Notes under the pieces: generated by a model | The model's database searches: none | What the model was told of the DNA's origin: nothing | The model's input: the letters and a program-made list of their open reading frames with translations, nothing else | Source: CAYWLQ01 sp964458775 | GTDB lineage: Bacteria > Myxococcota_A > Polyangia > JAAYKL01 | Length of the DNA stretch: 13,868 nt | Direction of reading: 5' to 3' | Assembly (NCBI GenBank): GCA_964458775.1 | Contig: CAYWLQ010000153.1 | Span: forward strand, 1-13,868 | In this document: piece after piece, positions 6,727 to 13,323 of the stretch | Layout: every line of letters starts with the position of its first letter | Numbering within the stretch: the first letter of the stretch is position 1 | Position numbers and translations under genes: made by a program

Positions 6727-7998
6727 TTACTGATTCATGGACTCGAGAAATTCTCGATTTGATTTTGTCCTGCGAAGCTTATCCAACAAGAATTCCATTG
6801 AGTCAATCACATTTAGCGGATGAAGCAGTTGTCTGAGCAACCAGACACGCTGAAGAACGAAATCTTCCAATAGGAGTTCTTCTTTTCGAGTTGCAGAACG
6901 ATTAATATCGAGACACGGGAAAATACGTTTTTCCATTAGTTTTCTGTCGAGATGGATTTCGCTGTTTCCTGTTCCTTTGAACTCTTCAAAAATAACTTCA
7001 TCCATTCTGGAGCCGGTGTCAACCAATGCGGTAGCGATAATGGTAAGGCTTCCGCCGCCCTCGATGTTTCTTGCTGCTCCAAAGAATCTCTTAGGTTTGT
7101 GAAGAGCATTAGAGTCAACACCGCCGGACAGGATTTTTCCTGACGGAGGAACTACTGTATTATAAGCGCGAGCCAATCGCGTTATTGAGTCGAGAAGAAT
7201 AACAACATCATAATTATGCTCAACCAAGCGTTTGGCCTTTTCGATAACCATTTCGGCAACTTGTACGTGCCTTTGAGCCGGTTCATCGAAAGTGGAGCTG
7301 ATTACTTCTCCGTTTACATTTCGAGCCATGTCTGTAACTTCTTCGGGACGCTCATCTATCAGCAGCACATGAAGTTTAACATCGGGATGATTGGTGGAAA
7401 TGGCATTGGCAAGATCTTGCAATAAAACAGTCTTACCGGCGCGAGGCGGAGACACGATGAGGCATCGCTGCCCTTTTCCAATGGGAGTCAACAAATCAAT
7501 AATTCTTGTTGAATCATTTTGGTCCGCAGGTGTTTCCAAATTAAATCTTTCATTCGGATACAGAGGGGTCAGATTGTCGAACAAAATCTTCAATCTGGCG
7601 GCTTCCGGCGATTCGTGATTTATTGTTTCAACTTTCAACAGAGCAAAGTATCTCTCAGACTCTTTCGGCGGGCGAATTTGTCCGGCTACAGTGTCACCTG
7701 TACGAAGATTGAATCTTCTGATTTGAGACGGCGAAATGTAAATATCGTCAGGACCCGGAAGATAATTGTAATCCGGAGCGCGCAGAAAGCCGAAGCCGTC
7801 GGGCAAAATTTCCAGCACGCCTTCTCCTGAGATAACGCCGTTTTGAGCCGCTTGTGCTTGCAAAAGAGCAAAAATAAGCTCTTGTTTGCGCATGCCGGAA
7901 GCGCCTTCGATGTTGTAGTCGCGAGCCATTGAAGTAAGCTCTGAAATTGGTTTTCTTTTGAGGTCTCTTAGATTCATGTGGTTTTCTTCACCATTCAT
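6727..7998 (-). CDS. rho: Transcription termination factor Rho
   Basis: Rho is a hexameric RNA-dependent ATPase/translocase that ends transcription at untranslated, C-rich RNA. About 423 residues, close to the E. coli 419. In order: an N-terminal helical domain (MNLRDLKRKPISEL, GMRKQELIFALL), an RNA-binding cold-shock-like domain (VLEILPDGFGFLRAPDYNYLPG), Walker A PPRAGKT near 184-190, a Walker B-like VVILLDSITRLARAYN near 265-280, and the SGGVDSNALHKPKRFFGAARN and EEFKGTGNSE segments. I chose the ATG at 7998 because AAGG lies eight bases before it. An in-frame GTG at 8007 and an ATG at 7977 (MNLRDL) are alternatives; the latter matches the N-terminus of many homologues. It heads the rho-rpmE-DUF1385-prfA cluster and has a leader of about 160 nt. 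Confidence 0.97.
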   Translation of the reverse strand: MNGEENHMNLRDLKRKPISELTSMARDYNIEGASGMRKQELIFALLQAQAAQNGVISGEGVLEILPDGFGFLRAPDYNYLPGPDDIYISPSQIRRFNLRTGDTVAGQIRPPKESERYFALLKVETINHESPEAARLKILFDNLTPLYPNERFNLETPADQNDSTRIIDLLTPIGKGQRCLIVSPPRAGKTVLLQDLANAISTNHPDVKLHVLLIDERPEEVTDMARNVNGEVISSTFDEPAQRHVQVAEMVIEKAKRLVEHNYDVVILLDSITRLARAYNTVVPPSGKILSGGVDSNALHKPKRFFGAARNIEGGGSLTIIATALVDTGSRMDEVIFEEFKGTGNSEIHLDRKLMEKRIFPCLDINRSATRKEELLLEDFVLQRVWLLRQLLHPLNVIDSMEFLLDKLRRTKSNREFLESMNQ

Positions 7999-8142
7999 TT
8001 TGGGCACCTTGAGTGCAACCTTGCTTTGAGGTTGTCTTTGTGTGGAAGGTACTTTAGAAAATTTATAATAATCGTTTTACTTTTTTTCCCGTTTTACGAT
8101 TCCTGCTTGGATTATTTCGCGAATTACCGGTGGAGTTTCGCG

Positions 8143-8163
8143 GATTGAACGGTTCGTTCAATC
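8143..8163. promoter_or_regulatory. Perfect 8-bp inverted repeat at the predicted rho start point
   Basis: GATTGAAC (8143-8150) and GTTCAATC (8156-8163) are perfect inverted repeats separated by GGTTC. The element covers the predicted transcription start of rho, three bases downstream of its -10 box. It could be an operator for a dimeric repressor or a hairpin at the 5' end of the rho mRNA. The symmetry is certain; the function is inferred. Confidence 0.5.
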
Positions 8164-8165
8164 GG

Positions 8166-8194
8166 TATTTATTGGCGATGTATTCATTTGTCAA
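8166..8194 (-). promoter_or_regulatory. sigma70-type promoter of the rho cluster
   Basis: On the minus strand there is a perfect TTGACA (complement of 8189-8194), a 17-nt spacer and TAAATA (complement of 8166-8171). The predicted start near 8159 gives a 5' leader of about 160 nt before the rho start codon. Long leaders allow autogenous control of rho in other bacteria. Whether that applies here is unknown. Confidence 0.65.
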
Positions 8195-8268
8195 GTATTT
8201 TTTTGCATGCAAAATATGATATGTATTTATCTACCATTTTTTTAACAAAGGGCAAATAATCTTTTGTC

Positions 8269-8754
8269 ATGATCAATTTTATTTTGTTCCAATTCTTCTT
8301 AATAGTGTTGCCGGTAATAACAGGATGCAATACCGCCGCACCTCCCCCTTCTTCTTCACAAGAAGATCCGACAAGATGTATTGCTGTTGATGTGGGAGAG
8401 GCATCGGACTTTATTCTTCAAAAAAAAATTATAGATAATCGAACCGTTATTATGCACGGACTTACCAATCCGCAATCTTTGGTATGGAGAGATGACGGTA
8501 CCGGTAAAACGTTTTTTTTGGCTCGCATTATGGGAAGTGAGAGAAGATTATATTTTTTAAAAGAGGTTCCGGACGAAGAGCCGCCTCCCGGAGTTTTGTC
8601 CAGATTCGAAGGTCATTTGCTAAGGTGGAGCAATCTTCCGCAAAAACAATCACAACATATGGCGCTAGGTCTCAAATCACAATACAACATAACAATCGAA
8701 CCTGATAACTCCTATATAATTATTCATGGCCAAAAACCTGAGGGGTGTAAGTAA
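8269..8754 (+). CDS. Small lipoprotein of unknown function
   Basis: This gene encodes a 161-residue protein with a short hydrophobic signal (MINFILFQFFLIVLPVITGC), a lipobox ITGC with lipidated Cys20, and a Pro/Ser-rich linker (AAPPPSSSQ). A single small domain with beta-like stretches follows. Two further cysteines, Cys37 near the start of the domain and Cys160 at the very C-terminus, could form a disulfide that closes the domain. No known family is recognised. The signal lacks basic residues at its start, and the only purine-rich stretch upstream (AAAGGG) is more distant than usual, so the start carries some doubt. The gene diverges from rho and converges with the SGNH-like gene. No partner is apparent. 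Confidence 0.75.
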   Translation: MINFILFQFFLIVLPVITGCNTAAPPPSSSQEDPTRCIAVDVGEASDFILQKKIIDNRTVIMHGLTNPQSLVWRDDGTGKTFFLARIMGSERRLYFLKEVPDEEPPPGVLSRFEGHLLRWSNLPQKQSQHMALGLKSQYNITIEPDNSYIIIHGQKPEGCK

Positions 8755-8838
8755 GGGAAGTAACAAATCAACTGATATATAATCGTTAGCGCGGATAAGC
8801 GGGAATCACTCATACCGCCCAACGCGGTAAAAAATAAG

Positions 8839-9609
8839 TCACATAGAAATACAATTTCTTTTTATGATGTTCCATATTTCGCGAGCAATAATTTGGGTTC
8901 CGGCATCGGTCGGAATAACACCGACTGTATATTCCTGTGGGCGGTCCCAATAATCTTGAAGATTTAGAAAATAGCATGGAGGGTTTTCGCTCTCTTCACA
9001 AGCCGCCTGCATTCCGGGTCTTAAATTTGCCACTCCCGGAGTGGAAGAAACCTCGGGATACAAGGAATAGATTATGTGTTCTACGGTTCCGTCCTCTTCT
9101 AACTTGTCCAGAAAATCTCTAAATACTGATACAACTTGGTCTGCAGAGGCTTGGGATCCGTTTTCGAGAATAAGGTCAATGCCCCCTCCGTTCATTATTA
9201 GAACTTTTACCTTTGAAACACCTGCTTCTTGAGTATTGTACTGATTGACAGCATCCGCAATACTTGCACCCGGAGCTGCCAAAATTACATAACTTTCATT
9301 AGAGTCGAGAATACCTTCTGCACGAGCTGTATCTACAATTTCTGTTCCGGGAAGGCGTATCCATTCGTCTCCGGCAAACAATATCTCGTTTGCTTGAAGA
9401 TCGCTTGAGAAACAACTGTCCGTTTCCGCAGTTAGAATAGTATCTGTGTCTACAAAGGTATCGTAGGGATTTGTGTCGGAATCAAGAACAGTATGCTCCA
9501 ATGTATCAGATGTTAGAATGTTCGCTGAAAAACTACAGTTTAATACTCCCGCAGCACTGATCCCAATAATGATAAATACTCCAACAAATTGTTTCCTCGA
9601 TTTTGCCAT
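8839..9609 (-). CDS. Secreted SGNH/GDSL-hydrolase-like protein, probably catalytically inactive
   Basis: This gene encodes 256 residues with an N-terminal signal (MAKSRKQ, then a hydrophobic stretch). It ends in GVLNC, a possible but atypical lipobox with Cys25 and Asn at -1. An acidic Asp/Thr-rich linker follows to about residue 65. The rest follows the SGNH layout: block I ILFAGDEW (78-83), block II AAPGAS (111-116), block III NGGGIDLI (140-147) and block V TVGVIPTDAG (228-237). Key residues differ: the nucleophile Ser of GDS is Glu82, the Asn of GGND is Ile144, and the Asp and His of DGIHPT are Val229 and Ile232. The frame is otherwise intact with no stop. I infer a pseudoenzyme that perhaps binds carbohydrate or cell-wall ester groups. 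The gene converges on the small lipoprotein at 8269. Confidence 0.75.
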   Translation of the reverse strand: MAKSRKQFVGVFIIIGISAAGVLNCSFSANILTSDTLEHTVLDSDTNPYDTFVDTDTILTAETDSCFSSDLQANEILFAGDEWIRLPGTEIVDTARAEGILDSNESYVILAAPGASIADAVNQYNTQEAGVSKVKVLIMNGGGIDLILENGSQASADQVVSVFRDFLDKLEEDGTVEHIIYSLYPEVSSTPGVANLRPGMQAACEESENPPCYFLNLQDYWDRPQEYTVGVIPTDAGTQIIAREIWNIIKRNCISM

Positions 9610-9741
9610 ATGATAATCCCGTCGTATGTTTTCAGGACACCGACTGCATTTGGTATTATGCGATATGTATTTTTATTGAGGAATAAAAAACTACAAAATT
9701 GAACAGAATCTGCATTAACTTAAAAACACAAAATGCTCACT

Positions 9742-9753
9742 AAAACCGGTTTT
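9742..9753. promoter_or_regulatory. 12-bp palindrome upstream of the sigma operon
   Basis: AAAACCGGTTTT is a perfect 12-bp palindrome in the divergent region, about 145 bp from the sigma start codon. It may be an operator. Nothing but symmetry and location supports this. Confidence 0.25.
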
Positions 9754-9852
9754 GGGAATTGTTATATTGGCAACTTCCTGTGCTTGGTTGCCATCATTAG
9801 TGTTGTAAGGACATGTCAGTTGAACTTATCCGTTCTCTTGAATTTTTTGAGC

Positions 9853-9858
9853 TATAAT
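9853..9858 (+). promoter_or_regulatory. Candidate -10 box for the sigma/FecR operon
   Basis: A perfect TATAAT lies 29 bp before the sigma ATG, but no good -35 box is found at 16-18 bp (TTGAAC at 9820-9825 is 27 bp away, and TTGAAT at 9838 is too near). It could be a weak or activator-dependent housekeeping promoter. An autoregulated ECF promoter was looked for and not identified. Confidence 0.35.
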
Positions 9859-9887
9859 GCAATCTGAGGGGCTCTGTTAGTATTGCG

Positions 9888-10511
9888 ATGACTGCTAAGA
9901 CATTAAATCAAAGAAGTAACTCAACGGATTCTATTTCCGCGATTTCAAGCAATAACATTTGGAATGATTCTGTATTAATCGAACGGGCTCTTGCAGGTGA
10001 TACATTTGCCGAAAATGCTATTTTTCGCAGACATGCACCTTATCTTCTAAATTTGGCAGCCCGTCTTACCCGGAGAATTTCAGAAAGCGATGATATTGTA
10101 CAAGAGACCTTTCTTACTGCGTTTGCTAAGCTCGGTAAACTTGAGAAGCCGGAGGCTTTCAAGTTGTGGTTGGTTAGAATTTTGGTTTCCAAGGTTAGAA
10201 AAACTTTTAGAGTTAGACGGCTAAAAGCTTTCTTTGGAATGGATAGCGGACGAGAGGATGCAACCCTGCTCATGTTAGCTGTGCACGATGCAAATCCGGA
10301 TCTAAGATCGGAGTTAAAAGAAATAGATACGGTTTTACAAAAAATGCCGATAGACTGGAGAACAACATGGATGTTCCACAGAATTGAAGGAATGAGCATC
10401 AAAGAGACTGCTGAAACCGTTAATCGTTCAGTTGCGACGGTTAAACGCTATGTAACAGCTGTGGATGTCGCCGTTAAATCTCGGTACAAGGTGTACAATG
10501 AAGGTATTTGA
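9888..10511 (+). CDS. ECF-type RNA polymerase sigma factor
   Basis: This gene encodes a 207-residue sigma factor of the extracytoplasmic-function group, which directs RNA polymerase to a small regulon when released from its anti-sigma factor. Region 2 is at about residues 28-111 (LIERALAGDTFAENAIFRRH, then the core-binding helix SESDDIVQETFLTAFAKL and LWLVRILVSKVRK). Region 4 is at about 142-195 with the helix-turn-helix MSIKETAETVNRSVATVKRYV. Region 3 is missing, as expected for ECF factors. The ATG at 9888 is the only reasonable start, although the nearest purine-rich site (GAGGGG) is too distant to be ideal, so expression may be low. The 3' end overlaps the start of the FecR gene by 14 bp, so the two are translationally coupled. 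The likely regulator is the neighbouring FecR-like protein. Confidence 0.93.
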   Translation: MTAKTLNQRSNSTDSISAISSNNIWNDSVLIERALAGDTFAENAIFRRHAPYLLNLAARLTRRISESDDIVQETFLTAFAKLGKLEKPEAFKLWLVRILVSKVRKTFRVRRLKAFFGMDSGREDATLLMLAVHDANPDLRSELKEIDTVLQKMPIDWRTTWMFHRIEGMSIKETAETVNRSVATVKRYVTAVDVAVKSRYKVYNEGI

Positions 10512-11669
10512 AAAAAACGGCATACCAAATAATTCATTTAAGGATATCGCTGACGAACACAAGATTGCCTATAATTGGGCATGCATTGAGGAAAAAAGGC
10601 GAAAAAAGCCTTTGTTTCAAGCTCGGATGCTTTTAGTAACCGCTGCTACAGTGTTTATTTGTGTTACAGTATTTATTTTACTAAGAATAGATTCTAAAAC
10701 CGGCAATGATGAAACGCTATTTCTGGAGCTTTCGGAGTCAACTCCTTCTATTGCTGTTCCGTCTTACTCATCGCATGAAAAGCAAGTAGCACTTTCTGAC
10801 GGTTCCATACTCACTCTAGCTCCGGGAGCTTTGTTGGAAGTCAAGGAAAGTTCTCCGTCAAAAATAGAGTTGTCTCTATTAAAAGGATGGGTTCGTTTTC
10901 GCGTTACTCCAAATAAAAAAAGAATATGGGCTGTTGAAGGAGGTTTCGGTAGAGCTGTTGTATTGGGTACTCAGTTTACAATGAGCAGATCACCTCATTC
11001 GCTTAAGGTTGCAGTGCATTCGGGTACAGTTGCTGTTTATGAAGCAAATACAGACAATAGGCTTACAAAACTTACCTCCGGACAATTTTACGAATTTCTC
11101 GAAAACAAAAAGTATGAAAACATAGTGACTGATGCACAAGATACTAAACAAATTGAATCCGAGGACTCGTTAAGTACGGATGCTGACACTTTGCTTGACA
11201 ATGCTATTGAGAAAAATAGGCGTTCTTTGCAGTCTGTGCCTAAATCTCCTATGCCTTCTCTTAGCGAAATAAAAACTTCTGATTCCGTAAACGCACTTTT
11301 AAAAGCAGCAGATGATGCTCGAAATAGAAACAATAATCGTGAGGCAGCGAATTTACTTGCTCAGATTCTTACAGACTATCCGAATGACTCAGCCGCAGGA
11401 GTAGCAGCGCTTACTTTGGGAAGAATTAGGATGGATTCGCTCAATCAACCGAAAGAAGCTGCTGCAGCTTTTGAATTTGCCGCAAAAAGCAAAAAAATGC
11501 CTTCCCCTCTAAAGGAACNNNNNNNNNNCAAGCCTATGCTCGTTGCGTTAAAGCACTTTCTAAGGCAAACTTAAAAGCTGAGGCTACGGTAATGAAAGAG
11601 CGATACAAAACCCGCTATCCTAACGGTGCGTGGCTCAAATGGGTGGAGCATTGGGTCAGCACGGAATAA
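10498..11669 (+). CDS. FecR-domain transmembrane regulator with TPR-like C-terminus (interrupted by N gap)
   Basis: This is probably the anti-sigma or sigma-regulator partner of the preceding ECF factor. In order: a short cytoplasmic N-terminus (residues 1-43), one membrane segment (about 44-64), a periplasmic FecR domain (about 97-182, with LSDGSILTLAPGALLEV, LLKGWVRFRV, VLGTQFTM and VAVHSGTVAVYE), a linker, and a helical TPR-like region from about residue 265. The ATG at 10498 has AAGG six bases before it and lies inside the sigma gene. Ten N at 11519-11528 break the frame. After the gap, frame 3 continues as QAYARCVKALSKANLKAE and ends at TAA 11667-11669. The flanks read PLKE then QAYAR, so the gene is very likely intact, about 386 residues long, with an artificial frameshift. 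Its end overlaps the start of the next gene. Confidence 0.88.
11519..11528. other. Assembly gap (10 N) inside the FecR-TPR gene
   Basis: Ten N of placeholder length. Keeping the reading frame needs a true gap of 2 modulo 3. A one-base overlap of the two contig ends (GAAC and CAAG giving GAA CAA) satisfies this and restores a continuous TPR helix. Confidence 0.95.
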
Positions 11670-12673
11670 CCACCTACAGTAAGACTGGTGTCTTAACTAT
11701 TTTTGTTGTTTTGTTGTTTTCAATATATGGTCATTCATCTGAGATCAAATGTGTAATAGCAGAGATCAACGGTTCGGAAGCATCCTTTGTTGAGGCCGTT
11801 AGAAAGCAACTGAGAAATGAGTTTAGTGAACTTTACTTTGATCATGATTCAAATCCTACCTGTCAAAAGTTATTTATTGAAATTCAAAAAAGCATAGTGA
11901 GAATAATGCTGACGGAAGAAGGCAACGTTGCAATGACCCTTGACCTTAATGAAGTTGCTCCGAACCTTAGAGCTCGTGCCGTTGCTTTGTCTTCTGCAGG
12001 TCTTTTAAATTTGTCCGAAATTTCGGAAGACATTTATAGTGCAGATTCCTTAACAACAAGAACCGAAACATCCAATACTTCCTCATCACCGTCCGAACAA
12101 GAAAACTACAAATCGGAAAACAATGAATTTGACAGTTCATCACATACCAAGTTTGAGAAGTACACAGGAACAAATATACGATTTCAAGTAGCATTGGGAA
12201 CGCTCTATGTTCCCAAGTTTCGCACAACGGTATTACAGGCACTTCCCGGTATCGGTATTTCCTGGAATGCGGTTCAATTACATTTTTCACTGCTCGGCGA
12301 ATGGTCTAGAAAAACACTGGATATAGGAGAAATCTTTACGGCAGGAGTAGGTCTTAGATTAACCCTATGGCTTAAGGTATTCGAAAAAGGAAAAATATTA
12401 CTTCGCCTCGCTCCTTCAATTGACCTTGCCGGAATATTTGCTTACGGAAACGGTAAAGAAGGGGTTAGCGACGAATCTTCTTTCTCTCCGGTCTTAAATG
12501 TTTTGGGACTGATAGGATTGCGAGCAGCATTGAAACCCAAAATCTCAATATGTCTAGAAGCAGGCGGAGGTTTTTCCATGTTGGGTTTTAGACTCCAAGC
12601 TGATAACAGAAATGTAACCGGGCAGGACGGAGGTTTGATAGCTTTTTCCCTCGGAATTGAATTCGGTCATTAG
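11639..12673 (+). CDS. Predicted outer-membrane beta-barrel protein of the sigma/FecR operon
   Basis: This gene encodes about 344 residues. It has a hydrophobic signal (TGVLTIFVVLLFSIYGHSS), then an N-terminal periplasmic domain (to about residue 135) that includes VAMTLDLNEVAPNLRARAVALSSAGLL, a pattern I associate with myxobacterial envelope proteins. A Ser/Thr/Glu/Asn-rich linker follows, and then a C-terminal half of alternating hydrophobic and polar strands ending in LIAFSLGIEFGH, as in outer-membrane barrels. It has two Cys in the mature N-terminal domain. The start is uncertain: the ATG at 11639, a GTG at 11630 and a TTG at 11651 all overlap the end of the FecR gene, and none has an ideal ribosome site. 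Coupled placement suggests it senses or transmits a surface signal to the FecR-like protein. This role is inference. The family was not identified further. Confidence 0.8.
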   Translation: MGGALGQHGITTYSKTGVLTIFVVLLFSIYGHSSEIKCVIAEINGSEASFVEAVRKQLRNEFSELYFDHDSNPTCQKLFIEIQKSIVRIMLTEEGNVAMTLDLNEVAPNLRARAVALSSAGLLNLSEISEDIYSADSLTTRTETSNTSSSPSEQENYKSENNEFDSSSHTKFEKYTGTNIRFQVALGTLYVPKFRTTVLQALPGIGISWNAVQLHFSLLGEWSRKTLDIGEIFTAGVGLRLTLWLKVFEKGKILLRLAPSIDLAGIFAYGNGKEGVSDESSFSPVLNVLGLIGLRAALKPKISICLEAGGGFSMLGFRLQADNRNVTGQDGGLIAFSLGIEFGH

Positions 12674-12738
12674 AATCTCTCATCCTTTATTTTAAGCTAC
12701 CTGCGTGTTCATAGGGTCTCAGAAAACACAAAACAGTG

Positions 12739-13215
12739 ATGCGCATAACAGTTTCACTGTCAATTGCTCACGGAGGACAACATGTTCTTCAAACCAACTA
12801 CTGCGTTGACTCAACTCGCGTCTTTTCCAGTGGATTCAGCTACGGCGGTTCAATGTCGTTTACTGCGGCATGTAATATGAGCGACATATTTAGAGCAATC
12901 GGAGCAATGGCCGGAGCTCCTATTAGCGGTGCAAACTGCACAAGAAGAGCGCCAAAGCGTCCTGTTGCAATTTGGGCAACCCACGGGACTGAAGATACTG
13001 CACTTCCAATTACTATGGCTGAACCTATGATTGAGGCATTAAGAATAAATAACGGTTGTAGCGCAACAACTCAACCGACAACCCCTTCTCCGTGCGTAGC
13101 ATATGAAAACTGCAGCACCGGCTATCCGGTGGTTTGGTGTCCGAGAGAAGGTGATGTCCATGCAATACCAAGCTTTGCTGCCAAGTCTATTGCTGACTTT
13201 TTCATGCAATTCTAA
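12739..13215 (+). pseudogene. Truncated secreted alpha/beta-hydrolase (PHB depolymerase / feruloyl esterase-like), C-terminal half
   Basis: The readable frame holds only the second half of a secreted esterase. NYCVDSTRVFSSGFSYGGSMS contains the nucleophile motif G-F-S-Y-G, ATHGTEDTALPI supplies the probable catalytic Asp, and GDVHAIPSFAAKSIADFFMQF the His and C-terminal helix. Extra Cys pairs fit an exported enzyme. The first part of the fold (oxyanion-hole strand and signal peptide, over 100 residues) is missing. The 18 or so residues before NYCVD do not look like the family, and the in-frame ATG at 12739 has no ribosome site. A good site does exist (GGAGG at 12772-12776, then ATG at 12782), but in another frame that stops after 32 codons. 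This suggests an internal deletion that joined the original gene start to its middle. Confidence 0.7.
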
Positions 13216-13323
13216 ACAAGTATTTTTTACGCTAAGTTTTTTTGAGCCAGTTTCGCTGTCTCAAAGTATCCGAAATATCAAACAGGGGAATACATCCCAA
13301 TTTATAAATAAGGAAGGTTATAC

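Larger units (their letters stand above)
9610..9887. other. Divergent intergenic region upstream of the sigma operon
   Basis: This is AT-rich DNA of 278 bp between the divergent SGNH-like and ECF sigma genes. It holds the palindrome at 9742-9753 and a possible -10 box at 9853-9858, listed separately. I see no open reading frame of note, no RNA gene and no transposon end. Confidence 0.6.

Noticed and set aside
8820..8860. Small hairpins between the convergent genes (ACCGC/GCGGT and AGAAAT/ATTTCT) as terminators
   Set aside because: The first has its T-run on the wrong side; the second is a 6-bp AT-rich stem inside the end of the SGNH-like coding sequence. Both are too weak to list.
10465..10497. 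Earlier in-frame ATG for the FecR gene at 10465
   Set aside because: It has no ribosome site and lies deeper in the sigma gene, while the ATG at 10498 has AAGG at the right distance.
12782..12880. 32-codon frame starting MFFK after a good ribosome site
   Set aside because: It overlaps the hydrolase frame and its translation shows no recognisable protein. It is treated as a trace of the original hydrolase start rather than a gene of its own.
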